From assembly GCA_005503335.1 (NCBI GenBank), contig SCMQ01000020.1:1-64000 (forward strand): a stretch of DNA of 64,000 nucleotides, in the 5' to 3' direction. The stretch is from Comamonadaceae bacterium 2FH (GTDB taxonomy: Bacteria; Pseudomonadota; Gammaproteobacteria; Burkholderiales; Burkholderiaceae_C). Each line of letters starts with the position of its first letter. Position 1 is the stretch's first letter. Below the pieces are notes generated by a model, which was not told the DNA's origin, did not search any database, and was given only the letters and a program-made list of their open reading frames with translations. Positions 18,341-26,690 of this stretch are shown here, one piece after another. The position numbers were made by a program, and so were the translations under genes.

Positions 18341-19978
18341 ATGGCATTGGTAGAAGTGAAGGTCCCCGACATCGGGGACTTCGATGAAGTCGCGGTCATC
18401 GAATTGCTGGTCAAGCCCGGCGACAGCGTGAAGGCCGAGCAGTCGCTGATCACGGTGGAGTCCGACAAGGCCTCGATGGAGATTCCCTCGTCCACCGCCG
18501 GCGTGGTCAAGGAGCTCAAGCTCAAGCTGGGCGACAAGGTCAAGCAGGGCTCGGTGGTGCTGGTGCTGGAGGCCGAAGGTGCCGCCGCGCCGGCCGCCGC
18601 AGCGGCCCCGGCGCCTGCCGCCGCTGCGGCAGCGCCTGCGCCTGCGCCGGCCCCCGTGGCCGCTGCCGCCGCCACCGGCCCGGTCGAGGTGCGCGTGCCC
18701 GACATCGGCGACTTCAAGGACGTCGCCGTGATCGAGGTCTTCGTCAAGCCCGGCGACGCCATCAAGCTCGAGCAGAGCCTGATCACTGTCGAATCCGACA
18801 AGGCCTCGATGGAGATCCCCTCGTCGGCCGCTGGCGTGCTCAAGGAGCTCAAGGTCAAGATCGGCGACAAGATCAACATCGGTGACCTGCTGGCCGTGCT
18901 CGAGGGCAGCGCCGCCCCGGCCGCGCCCGCGGTGGCCGCCGCTGCGGCGCCTGCTCCGGCGGCCGCCAGCGTGCCCGCCAGCCCGGCGCCTGTGGCGGCC
19001 CCCGCCGCCGCCCTGCCGGCCCACCAGCCCACCGGCGCGCCGGTCGGCCTGCCGCACGCCTCGCCCTCGGTGCGCAAGTTCGCGCGCGAGCTCGGTGTGC
19101 CGCTGGAGGAGGTCAAGGGCAGCGGCCTCAAGGGCCGCATCACCCAGGACGACGTGCAGGGCTTTACCCGCGCCGTGATGGCCGGCGCCCAGCAGACCAA
19201 GGCCCAGGCCGCCAAGGCCCCGGCCGGCGGCGGCGACGGTGCCGGCCTGGGCCTGATCCCCTGGCCCAAGGTCGACTTCGCCAAGTTCGGCCCCATAGAG
19301 CGCAAGGAGCTGGGCCGCATCAAGAAGATCAGCGGCGCCAACCTGCTGCGCAACGCCGTGATGATCCCGGCCGTCACCAACCACGACGACGCCGACATCA
19401 CCGAGCTCGAGGCCTTCCGTGTCTCGACCAACAAGGAGAACGAGAAGTCCGGCGTCAAGGTCACCATGCTGGCCTTCCTGATCAAGGCCTGCGTGGCCGC
19501 GCTCAAGAAGTTCCCCGAGTTCAACAGCTCGCTGGACGGCGACGCCCTGGTCTACAAGCAGTACTGGCACATCGGCTTTGCCGCCGACACGCCCAACGGC
19601 CTGGTCGTTCCCGTGATCAAGGACGCCGACAAGAAGGGCATCCTCGCGATCAGCCAGGAGATGTCCGAGCTGGCCAAGAAGGCGCGCGACGGCAAGCTGG
19701 GGCCGGCCGACATGAGCGGCGCCACCTTCACCATCTCCAGCCTGGGCGGCATCGGCGGGCGTTACTTCACGCCCATCATCAACGCGCCCGAGGTCGCCAT
19801 CCTGGGGGTCTGCAAGTCCACCATGGAGCCGGTCTGGGACGGCAAGCAGTTCCAGCCGCGCCTGATGCTGCCGCTGTCGCTGACCTGGGATCACCGCGTG
19901 ATCGACGGCGCCGCCGCCGCGCGCTTCAACGCCTACCTGGGCCAGATCCTTGGCGACTTCCGCCGTGTGCTGCTGTAA
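18341..19978 (+). CDS. aceF: pyruvate dehydrogenase E2, dihydrolipoyl acetyltransferase
   Basis: Core of the pyruvate dehydrogenase complex; it transfers the acetyl group from lipoyl arms to CoA. The 545 residues contain two lipoyl domains (modifiable K43 and K154, each in [12 protein letters not shown]) separated by Ala/Pro-rich linkers. An E1/E3-binding segment (ASPSVRKFARELGVPL) and a catalytic domain ending in DHRVIDG (His518, Asp522) follow. The two lipoyl domains are very similar to each other and to the one on lpdA. E. coli AceF has three, so the third appears to have been moved to the E3 subunit here. Confidence 0.97.
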   Translation: MALVEVKVPDIGDFDEVAVIELLVKPGDSVKAEQSLITVESDKASMEIPSSTAGVVKELKLKLGDKVKQGSVVLVLEAEGAAAPAAAAAPAPAAAAAAPAPAPAPVAAAAATGPVEVRVPDIGDFKDVAVIEVFVKPGDAIKLEQSLITVESDKASMEIPSSAAGVLKELKVKIGDKINIGDLLAVLEGSAAPAAPAVAAAAAPAPAAASVPASPAPVAAPAAALPAHQPTGAPVGLPHASPSVRKFARELGVPLEEVKGSGLKGRITQDDVQGFTRAVMAGAQQTKAQAAKAPAGGGDGAGLGLIPWPKVDFAKFGPIERKELGRIKKISGANLLRNAVMIPAVTNHDDADITELEAFRVSTNKENEKSGVKVTMLAFLIKACVAALKKFPEFNSSLDGDALVYKQYWHIGFAADTPNGLVVPVIKDADKKGILAISQEMSELAKKARDGKLGPADMSGATFTISSLGGIGGRYFTPIINAPEVAILGVCKSTMEPVWDGKQFQPRLMLPLSLTWDHRVIDGAAAARFNAYLGQILGDFRRVLL

Positions 19979-19990
19979 AGGGACCGCAAC

Positions 19991-21811
19991 ATGGCACTGA
20001 TTGACATCAAGGTTCCCGACATCGGCGATTTCTCCGAAGTTGCCGTCATCGAGTTGCTGGTCAAGCCCGGCGACACCATCAAGGCCGAGCAGAGCCTGGT
20101 CACCGTCGAGTCCGACAAGGCCTCGATGGAGATCCCCTCCAGCCATGCCGGCGTGGTCAAGGAGCTCAGGATCAAGCTGGGCGACAAGGTCAGCGAAGGC
20201 TCGGTGCTGCTGACGCTGGAGGCGGCCGAAGGCGGCGCTGCGGCGCCTGCACCGGCGCCGGCCGCTGCACCCGCGGCGGCTGCTCCGGCCCCCGCCGCGG
20301 CGGCCCCGGCCCCCGTCGCCGCCAGCTTCGGCGGCCAGGCCGACCTCGAGTGCGACGTGCTCGTGCTCGGTGCCGGCCCCGGCGGCTACTCGGCCGCCTT
20401 CCGCGCCGCCGACTTGGGTCTGAAGGTGGTGCTGGTCGAGCGCTACGCCACCCTGGGCGGCGTGTGCCTGAACGTGGGCTGTATCCCTTCCAAGGCCCTG
20501 CTGCACGTGGCCGCCGTGATGGACGAGGTCGGCCACATGGCCGACCTCGGCGTCGACTTCGGCGCGCCCAAGCTCGACGTCGACAAGCTGCGCGGCCACA
20601 AGGAAAAGGTCATCTCCAAGCTGACCGGCGGCCTGGCCGCCATGGCCAAGATGCGCAAGGTGACGGTGGTGCGCGGCTACGGCGCCTTCGCCGGTGCCAA
20701 CCATGTCGAGGTCGAGGAGACCGGCGGCACGGCGCAGGAGAAGACCGGCAAGAAGCAGGTCATCGCGTTCAAGCGCTGCATCATCGCCGCCGGCTCGCAG
20801 GCCGTGCGCCTGCCCTTCATGCCGCAGGACCCGCGCGTGGTGGACTCCACCGGCGCGCTGGCCCTGCAGGGCGTGCCCAAGAAGATGCTCATCGTCGGCG
20901 GCGGCATCATCGGCCTGGAGATGGGCACGGTCTACAGCACGCTGGGCGCGCGCCTGGACGTGGTCGAGATGCTGGACGGGCTGATGCAGGGCGCCGACCG
21001 GGATCTGGTCAAGGTCTGGCAGAAGATGAACCAGCACCGCTTCGACAACATCATGCTCAAGACCAAGACCGTGGGCGCGCAGGCCACGCCCGAGGGCATC
21101 AAGGTGCAGTTCGAAGGCCTGGACGGCAGCAAGAGCGAGGGCACCTACGACTTGGTGCTGCAGGCCGTGGGCCGCACGCCCAACGGCAAGAAGATCGCCG
21201 CCGACAAGGCCGGCGTGGCCGTCACCGACCGTGGTTTCATCGACGTCGACATCCAGATGCGCACCAACGTGCCGCACATCTTCGCCATCGGCGACATCGT
21301 GGGCCAGCCCATGCTGGCGCACAAGGCGGTGCACGAGGCGCATGTGGCGGCGGAGGTGATCGCCGGCGAACTGCAGGGCAACCAGGAGCTGGCCTCGGCC
21401 GCCTTCAACGCCCGCGTGATCCCCAGCGTGGCCTACACCGACCCCGAGGTGGCCTGGGTGGGCCTGACCGAGGACCAGGCCAAGGCGCAGGGCATCAAGG
21501 TCAAGAAGGGCCTGTTCCCCTGGACGGCCTCGGGCCGCGCCATCGCCAACGGGCGCGACGAGGGCTACACCAAGCTGCTGTTCGACGACAGCCCCGAGGC
21601 CCATGGCCACGGCAAGATCCTGGGTGGCGGCATCGTGGGCACCCATGCCGGCGACATGATCGGTGAGATCGCGCTGGCCATCGAGATGGGCGCCGACGCG
21701 GTGGACATCGGCAAGACCATCCACCCGCACCCCACGCTGGGCGAGAGCATAGGCATGGCGGCCGAGGTGGCCCACGGCAGCTGCACGGACCTGCCGCCGG
21801 CGCGCAAGTAA
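19991..21811 (+). CDS. lpdA: dihydrolipoyl dehydrogenase (E3) with N-terminal lipoyl domain
   Basis: Reoxidises dihydrolipoyl groups of the pyruvate dehydrogenase complex with NAD+. The 606-residue protein begins with a lipoyl domain (about 1-78, K43 in [12 protein letters not shown]) and an Ala/Pro linker, then a full flavoprotein disulfide reductase. That part has an FAD fold ([12 protein letters not shown]), redox-active Cys159 and Cys164 in [13 protein letters not shown], an NAD fold ([12 protein letters not shown]) and the C-terminal HPHPTLGES with the catalytic histidine. Lipoyl-E3 fusions are known in Neisseria and Burkholderiales PDH. A second, unfused E3 for the OGDH complex is at 41894. 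A strong terminator follows. Confidence 0.97.
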   Translation: MALIDIKVPDIGDFSEVAVIELLVKPGDTIKAEQSLVTVESDKASMEIPSSHAGVVKELRIKLGDKVSEGSVLLTLEAAEGGAAAPAPAPAAAPAAAAPAPAAAAPAPVAASFGGQADLECDVLVLGAGPGGYSAAFRAADLGLKVVLVERYATLGGVCLNVGCIPSKALLHVAAVMDEVGHMADLGVDFGAPKLDVDKLRGHKEKVISKLTGGLAAMAKMRKVTVVRGYGAFAGANHVEVEETGGTAQEKTGKKQVIAFKRCIIAAGSQAVRLPFMPQDPRVVDSTGALALQGVPKKMLIVGGGIIGLEMGTVYSTLGARLDVVEMLDGLMQGADRDLVKVWQKMNQHRFDNIMLKTKTVGAQATPEGIKVQFEGLDGSKSEGTYDLVLQAVGRTPNGKKIAADKAGVAVTDRGFIDVDIQMRTNVPHIFAIGDIVGQPMLAHKAVHEAHVAAEVIAGELQGNQELASAAFNARVIPSVAYTDPEVAWVGLTEDQAKAQGIKVKKGLFPWTASGRAIANGRDEGYTKLLFDDSPEAHGHGKILGGGIVGTHAGDMIGEIALAIEMGADAVDIGKTIHPHPTLGESIGMAAEVAHGSCTDLPPARK

Positions 21812-21833
21812 GCCGCGTCCTCAGCCGGCTCGC

Positions 21834-21866
21834 AAAGCCCGGACCTTCGCAGGTCCGGGCTTTTTT
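21834..21866 (+). terminator. intrinsic terminator of the aceE-aceF-lpdA operon
   Basis: AGCCCGGACCT (21836-21846), a TCGC tetraloop and AGGTCCGGGCT (21851-21861) form a perfect stem of at least 11 bp, followed by a run of six T residues. It is the clearest intrinsic terminator in the window and lies 23 bases after the lpdA stop. Confidence 0.92.
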
Positions 21867-21924
21867 GTCGCCTGCGCCGAGCGGGCGCAGCACCCGCCAT
21901 GCCGCATCATCGGGGTCACAGGCC

Positions 21925-22296
21925 TCAGCGATCGGGACTTGCAGCCGGCTCCGCGGGCGTGGGGAACTGCAGGTAGAGCGATGTCGCTTCGGAGGGCGGC
22001 TGCAGGTTGTTGATCGTCAGCCGATAGAGGGCGGGACGCAGCTGTGCCGGCAGTTTCGCGGTCACCTGCGTTGGCGTGGATTCGCTGACCTCGAGCCGGT
22101 GCGCGCCGAGCACGAGCAGCGGCGCGCTGCTGCCAAAGTGCCTGCCCGAGAGGTTGAGTCGATTCCCCGCGGGATCGATCTCGACGCTTTCCACTACGGG
22201 CGGGGGCGTGGTCCCGCGGCCGCCGGCGGCGGCAGGGGCGACCCAGGCCGCCAGTGCGAGGGTGGTTGCGAAAAGACGAGCGTTTGACTGCTTCAT
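21925..22296 (-). CDS. small secreted IPT/TIG-like protein
   Basis: A 123-residue exported protein. A signal peptide (ARLFATTLALAAWVAPAAA) leads to one immunoglobulin-like IPT/TIG fold. VESVEIDPAGNRLNLSGRHFG is the typical opening, and VTAKLPAQLRPALYRLTINN is the matching second half. IPT domains usually sit in multi-domain surface or adhesion proteins, so a free single domain is less common. It lies 195 bases downstream of the NarL-type regulator on the same strand and may or may not be part of that unit. Function is unknown. Confidence 0.65.
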   Translation of the reverse strand: MKQSNARLFATTLALAAWVAPAAAGGRGTTPPPVVESVEIDPAGNRLNLSGRHFGSSAPLLVLGAHRLEVSESTPTQVTAKLPAQLRPALYRLTINNLQPPSEATSLYLQFPTPAEPAASPDR

Positions 22297-22409
22297 GGCC
22301 GTGTTCCTCTCTGAGTCGAAGGGCTACCTTGGTTGGACATCGGCGCGGCAGAGGGACTCTCGCCGCGGCGATGGCCTGGAAACCACTTTAGGCCCGGCCA
22401 GCAGAGGGA

Positions 22410-22434
22410 GCCATCGGGGCGGGTCCCCGATGGC
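22410..22434. repeat. perfect 10-bp hairpin downstream of the NarL-type regulator
   Basis: GCCATCGGGG (22410-22419), a five-base loop, and CCCCGATGGC (22425-22434) form a perfect inverted repeat in the 195-base gap between the regulator and the IPT gene. A second, looser repeat (GGGGAA at 22439-22444 and TTCCCC at 22467-22472) lies beside it. There is no T-run, so these may be an mRNA-stabilising stem, a weak terminator or an operator. Confidence 0.45.
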
Positions 22435-22491
22435 GCTTGGGGAAACTCCGATTTCTGGCTAAGGGCTTCCCCTAGGAGGACAGCCGCCGGT

Positions 22492-23133
22492 TCAACGGTC
22501 TTCCAGCCAGTGAACCGCAAACCGGACCAGGTCCCCGCCATTGCTCAGTTGCAGCTTCTCCTTGAGGCTGGCGCGGTGGGCTTCGATGGTCTTGATGCTG
22601 CGGTGGAGCTTGTCGGCGATCTGACGGGTACCGAAGCCCAGGCCCAGCAGGTGCAGGACTTCGAATTCGCGTTCGCTCAGCCCGGCGATGGGGCTGGGGA
22701 CGCCGCCGTGTGGCGCCACCAGCCGTTGCGACAGCCGGTTGTGCATCGCGGCGCTGAGGTAGATCTCGCCGACCAGGACCTGGCGCACCGCGCGCAGGAT
22801 GTCGCTGGTGGCCGCCTGCTTCATGAGGTAGCCGTTAGCGCCGGCCCGCAAGGCGCGTTCCGCGAAGATGAACTCGTCGTGCATGCTGATGGCCAGCAGC
22901 GCCAGTCCGGGGTGACGGTGCCGCAAGGTCTTGATCAACTCCAGTCCCGAATCGCCGTTGAGCGAGATGTCGACGATGGCCAGCTCGAAGTCGGCAGCCG
23001 CCATGGCAGCCAGGGCCTCTTCGGCCGTGCCGGCCTCGCGGCAAAGGTCGAGGTCCTCCTGGAGGTTGAGAAACTGGGCCATGCCCTCGCGCACGATGGG
23101 GTGGTCGTCGACCATCAGGATGCGGGTCTTCAC
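22492..23133 (-). CDS. NarL/LuxR-family response regulator
   Basis: A 213-residue regulator with a receiver domain (ILMVDDHPIVREGM, phosphoacceptor D55 in LAIVDISLNGDSG) and a C-terminal LuxR helix-turn-helix (LSEREFEVLHLLGLGFGTRQ, IKTIEAHRASLKEKL). The start is taken as GTG at 23133 (VKTRILMVDDH), four bases after the kinase stop codon. An ATG at 23115 would cut into the first beta strand. It is the cognate partner of the kinase at 23138-24796. Targets are unknown; the adjacent IPT gene is one possibility. Confidence 0.92.
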   Translation of the reverse strand: MKTRILMVDDHPIVREGMAQFLNLQEDLDLCREAGTAEEALAAMAAADFELAIVDISLNGDSGLELIKTLRHRHPGLALLAISMHDEFIFAERALRAGANGYLMKQAATSDILRAVRQVLVGEIYLSAAMHNRLSQRLVAPHGGVPSPIAGLSEREFEVLHLLGLGFGTRQIADKLHRSIKTIEAHRASLKEKLQLSNGGDLVRFAVHWLEDR

Positions 23134-23137
23134 CCGC

Positions 23138-24796
23138 TCAGGACAGGGCGGGCTGCTCACGCGGCTCTCCTGGGTAGATGATGGCGATGGTCGTGCCGCC
23201 TTGGGCATTGCGCTCGACGGCAAAGCGGCCCCCGAGCAGGCTGGCGCGGTAGCGCATGCTGTGCATGCCCAGGCCCTGTCCACGCCAGACGCGCTCCGGG
23301 TCCAGTCCAATGCCGTCGTCGCTGATGGCCAGCCTGTGCTGGCCCTCGACCTGGGCCAGGTCGATGCGCAGCTGGCTGGCCTGGCTGTGCTTCACCGCGT
23401 TGTTGATGGCCTCCTGCGCGACCCGGTACAGGTTGATCGCGACCAGCGGGTCGCGCACCCGGAGATGGGGGTCCGCGCGGAACACACAGGCCACGCCCTG
23501 CAGCGAACGGGTGTGCTCCGCCAGCTGCTCGAGCGCCGCCGCCAGGCCATCGGACTCCAGGGCCGCCGGGTAGAGCCCCCTGGCCACCGAGCGGGTCATG
23601 GCGATCGCCTGCTCGATCAGTTCCCGTATCCGTCTGGCCAGGCTGACCTCCGGGCGTGCCCGCTCGGCAAGCGTCTGCTGCAGGCTTGCGCTGAACAGCG
23701 CCAGGCTGGTCAGGTGTTGGCCCAGACCGTCGTGCAGTTCCCGGCCTATGGCTTTTTGCTGTTCTTCGCTGGCCCGGATCAACTCGCTCTCCAGGCGCCT
23801 GCGTTCGGCCATCTCGCGCTGCAGGCCGGCATTGCTGTCCGCCAGATCCCGGGTGCGCTCGTCGACCCGACGCTCCAGTTCGTCGTGCGAGCGCTTGAGG
23901 TCCGCCTGCGCGCGCTGCTGCTCGGCGACCGAGGCGGCGAGCAGCAGTCCGCTGACCGCGACCACATTGGCGAACGTGCACCAGCGCATCAGGCTGTCCA
24001 CGGGGTCGTCGACCACGAAGGGCCCGGTTCCCCGGCTCGTGCCCACGATGGCCAGCAGCGAGACGGCCAGCGTGACCAGGCTGGCGCCCCATTGACCGAA
24101 GCGCAGTGCCGCCCAGATGACGAAGGGAAACACGGCCAGCGAGGCCGGGTAGTAGCCATGGCCCGCCAGTTCCGGTGCGCCGAAGATCTTGTGGCTGACC
24201 AGCAGGAGCATGGCGCCCAGGCCCAGGGCCTCGAGCAACCTGGGCGGCGACAGCGCACGGCGCGGATGGCTGAGCCAGACCAGCAGCGGCGGCGCCACCA
24301 CGAGCACGCCCATCATGTCGCCCAGCCACCATTTCAGCCAGACCGAGGCGTAGTCGCCCATGGTGACGATGCCGCCCAGGGCCAGCACGGCCACGCCCAC
24401 GGAGGCGCTGGCCATGGTGCCGAGCATGGCGGCCAGGACGACCAGGGCGAGCACGTCCCGACGCCGGTCCAGGGCATTGCGAAAACCGGCCAGGCGCTGC
24501 AGGAGATAGGCGCCGACCAGGGCTTCCAGGGTGTTGCCCAGCGCGATGCCGGCGGCGACCAGCAGTGCGATGCCGGTCCATGCATTGGCCAGGAAGGCGC
24601 CCAGGGCAATACCGACAGACAATCGGTAGCCATAGCCCAGCAGCGCGGCCAGCGCGATCCCGCTCGGCGCCCAGAGCAGGGTGACCGTGTTGCCGACCAC
24701 GGCATACATCAAGCCGCCTATGGCGGCGGCGGTGTACAACAAGGCCACGCCCGTTAACTGGGCGCAGAAGCGGATGCCTGTTCCATTGTTGTGCAT
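23138..24796 (-). CDS. MASE1-domain sensor histidine kinase
   Basis: A 552-residue kinase whose first 280 residues or so are a multi-pass membrane sensor of the MASE1 type (for example LLWAPSGIALAALLGYGYR and WLGDMMGVLVVAPPLLVW). A coiled coil follows (about 285-345, EQQRAQADLKRSHDELERRV), then a HisKA_3 domain with the phosphorylated His355 in IGRELHDGLGQHL. A NarX/UhpB-type ATPase (VAQEAINNAVKHS and DDGIGLD) ends the protein. MASE1 ligands are not established. It sits directly upstream of, and is surely co-transcribed with, the NarL-type regulator. Confidence 0.92.
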   Translation of the reverse strand: MHNNGTGIRFCAQLTGVALLYTAAAIGGLMYAVVGNTVTLLWAPSGIALAALLGYGYRLSVGIALGAFLANAWTGIALLVAAGIALGNTLEALVGAYLLQRLAGFRNALDRRRDVLALVVLAAMLGTMASASVGVAVLALGGIVTMGDYASVWLKWWLGDMMGVLVVAPPLLVWLSHPRRALSPPRLLEALGLGAMLLLVSHKIFGAPELAGHGYYPASLAVFPFVIWAALRFGQWGASLVTLAVSLLAIVGTSRGTGPFVVDDPVDSLMRWCTFANVVAVSGLLLAASVAEQQRAQADLKRSHDELERRVDERTRDLADSNAGLQREMAERRRLESELIRASEEQQKAIGRELHDGLGQHLTSLALFSASLQQTLAERARPEVSLARRIRELIEQAIAMTRSVARGLYPAALESDGLAAALEQLAEHTRSLQGVACVFRADPHLRVRDPLVAINLYRVAQEAINNAVKHSQASQLRIDLAQVEGQHRLAISDDGIGLDPERVWRGQGLGMHSMRYRASLLGGRFAVERNAQGGTTIAIIYPGEPREQPALS

Positions 24797-24890
24797 GAAC
24801 CACCCACGGATCGACCATGTGGCCGACTTGATCGGTGCGCTGCAGGATTCATGCCGGGGCTTGGCAGGTGCAATCCTTTGCGGGGGCCGC

Positions 24891-24918
24891 TTCGTGCTTC
24901 GTGCTTCGTGCTTCGTGG
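24891..24918. repeat. tandem repeat, four perfect copies of CTTCGTG
   Basis: Four uninterrupted copies of a 7-base unit lie in the gap between the MASE1 kinase start (24796) and the small acidic gene (25034). Seven-base units of this kind can vary in copy number by slippage. Because the array is non-coding and lies between divergent genes, a change would alter promoter spacing and not a reading frame. Confidence 0.85.
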
Positions 24919-25033
24919 ACGCGGGACGCCTGCGGCGTCACAATGGATCCGCTGCGCGTCGTGGCGGGGGCCGCAAGGCGCGCGGCTGCAGGCTTCGACC
25001 TCATCCGAAGGGCTGACCCCAAGGAGCATGACC

Positions 25034-25357
25034 ATGACGCGCAAATCACCAGCGACCCGTGCGGGCAGTCCCCCCGCGGCGGAGGACAGCGAGTCGGCCG
25101 AGGACCCGCGCCTTCGGCAGATCCTGGTGCGACCGGATGGCTATTACTGGCAAGCCCTGGATGGCCGGCAGGAGTTCGGGCCCTTCGATACGCTGGAGGA
25201 CGCCCTGGCCGACATGGAGGTGGCCGACGAGGATGAGCCCGAGCCGGGCGAGAGCCTGCAGGAGGCCGAGGACGAGATCGGCATCTCCGACTGGATAGAC
25301 CCCGAGACGGGCGAGCCGGCGGAGGGGCATTCGCCGCCCCGGCTGGACGAGGAGTGA
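25034..25357 (+). CDS. small acidic hypothetical protein
   Basis: A 107-residue soluble protein without signal peptide or membrane segment. A basic Ser/Thr-rich start is followed by a short compact region (LVRPDGYYWQALDGRQEFGPF) and then a long run of Asp/Glu, giving a strongly acidic C-terminal half. The ATG at 25034 was chosen because AAGGAG at 25021-25026 is correctly spaced for it; the ATG at 25028 is too close. I do not recognise a named family. It stands alone between the MASE1 kinase and the diguanylate cyclase. Confidence 0.65.
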   Translation: MTRKSPATRAGSPPAAEDSESAEDPRLRQILVRPDGYYWQALDGRQEFGPFDTLEDALADMEVADEDEPEPGESLQEAEDEIGISDWIDPETGEPAEGHSPPRLDEE

Positions 25358-25376
25358 GGGCGGCCCCTGGCCCGGG

Positions 25377-26690
25377 TCAGGCCTGGGCCACTGCCACCCG
25401 GTTGCGCCCCTCGGTCTTGGCCTGGTAGAGGGCGGCGTCGGCCCGGGCCAGCAGGCGCGTGATGCTGAGCTCGCTGGGGTCGAACTGCGCGACGCCGAAG
25501 CTGGCGCTGTAGCTCAGCTGGCGCCCCTCGACATGGAGCTTGCTCTGCTCGATGGCGAGCCGCATGCGCTCGGCGGCCAGGGCCGCCTGCTCGGCTGCGC
25601 AGTTCGGCAGAAGGACCACGAACTCCTCGCCGCCCAGGCGGGCCACCAGGTCCACCTCGCGCGCCTCGCGGGCCACGGTCTGGGCAATGCTGACCAGCAC
25701 TGCGTCCCCGGTCACATGGCCGTGGGTGTCGTTGACCGCCTTGAAGTGGTCCAGGTCGATGATCACCAGCGACAGCGGCGAACGGTAGCGCAGGGCGCGC
25801 TGGATCTCCACCTCCGCCACCTCGGTGAAGGCCCGGCGGCTGGCCACGCCGGTCAGCGGGTCGATGCGCGCCGCCTGCTCGGCGGCCTCTTTCTGGCGCC
25901 GCAGTTCGTCCGTGGCAGCCGCGATCTGCTGCCGCAGCTCCTCCTGCGTCATGGCCACCCGCGCGGCCATGGTATTGATGCCCGCCGCCAGGGCGCGCAG
26001 CACCCCGCTGGCCGCCGGGTCGGCACGTGCTTCCAGCTCGCCTTCGCGCATGCGCTCGACCACGCGGCTGATATGGCCTATGGGCCGGGTCACGCTGGAG
26101 GCAATCCAGGTCGAGAACAGGCCCGCCAGCAGCAGACCGCCCGCGGCCGTGATCAGGGCCCAGAGCAGCAGGTCGCGTTGCTGCCCGGCCATGGCATCCA
26201 GCGAGAACTCGAGCACCACATGGCCCAGCCCCTGTCGGCGCTCGCCCGCGGCGGCGGTGCCTGCGCCCAGCGGGGCATACAGCTCGTCAGCGGGCAGTGC
26301 GGAAGGGTAGATGGGCGCCACCACGGTCAGCGCCTTGCCCACCCGCACCTGGACCTGGTCGTCGAAGGCGGGCAGCGGCGTCGACAGCCGTCCTGCGGCG
26401 GCCTGCAGCCTTCCGTCCAGGGCATAGATGGCGACGCCGCGCATGTTCGGGTCGACCGCCATGGCCGACTCGACCAGGCGGGCCAGGCCGTCCCGGTTGT
26501 CGGCAAACAGCAGGAACTCGGCGGCACTGCCCAGCTGTCGCGCCGAGGCATGGGCCCGGTCGCGCAAGGCGTCCTCCAGGGCCGATCCCTGCCGTCCGTG
26601 AAACAGCAGCAACAGCAGCAGGACGGTCAGCATGGCTGGCAGTGCCGCTGCCAGCCACAGTCGCGTGCGAATGCCTGGAATGGGTTTCAT
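25377..26690 (-). CDS. membrane diguanylate cyclase (GGDEF) with periplasmic sensor and HAMP
   Basis: A 437-residue protein that should make cyclic di-GMP. One N-terminal helix (LWLAAALPAMLTVLLLLLLF) precedes a periplasmic domain of about 130 residues (LEDALRDRAHASARQLGSAA and so on) resembling the CHASE8/YfiN and BarA-type sensors. A second helix, a HAMP-like segment (ASSVTRPIGHISRVVERM) and a coiled coil lead to the GGDEF domain with an intact active-site GGEEF near residues 350-354. There is no EAL domain. The start codon overlaps the stop of the binding-protein gene (ATGA), so the cyclase is coupled to it and to the TonB receptor. Confidence 0.93.
   Translation of the reverse strand: MKPIPGIRTRLWLAAALPAMLTVLLLLLLFHGRQGSALEDALRDRAHASARQLGSAAEFLLFADNRDGLARLVESAMAVDPNMRGVAIYALDGRLQAAAGRLSTPLPAFDDQVQVRVGKALTVVAPIYPSALPADELYAPLGAGTAAAGERRQGLGHVVLEFSLDAMAGQQRDLLLWALITAAGGLLLAGLFSTWIASSVTRPIGHISRVVERMREGELEARADPAASGVLRALAAGINTMAARVAMTQEELRQQIAAATDELRRQKEAAEQAARIDPLTGVASRRAFTEVAEVEIQRALRYRSPLSLVIIDLDHFKAVNDTHGHVTGDAVLVSIAQTVAREAREVDLVARLGGEEFVVLLPNCAAEQAALAAERMRLAIEQSKLHVEGRQLSYSASFGVAQFDPSELSITRLLARADAALYQAKTEGRNRVAVAQA

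Noticed and set aside
18560-19060. Dense GCC/GCG-rich repeats in aceF, lpdA and sucB, suggestive of a repeat array
   Set aside because: They encode the Ala/Pro-rich flexible linkers between lipoyl and catalytic domains and are an ordinary feature of these enzymes.
15611-21775. A continuous minus-strand open frame of more than 2,000 codons opposite aceE-aceF-lpdA, with similar long frames opposite leuA, sucA and other genes
   Set aside because: It is the mirror of strong codon bias. On the antisense frame, stops would come from sense codons TTA, CTA and TCA, which this GC-rich genome avoids. The translation is His/Val/Leu/Arg-rich without domains, and the plus-strand genes are unambiguous.
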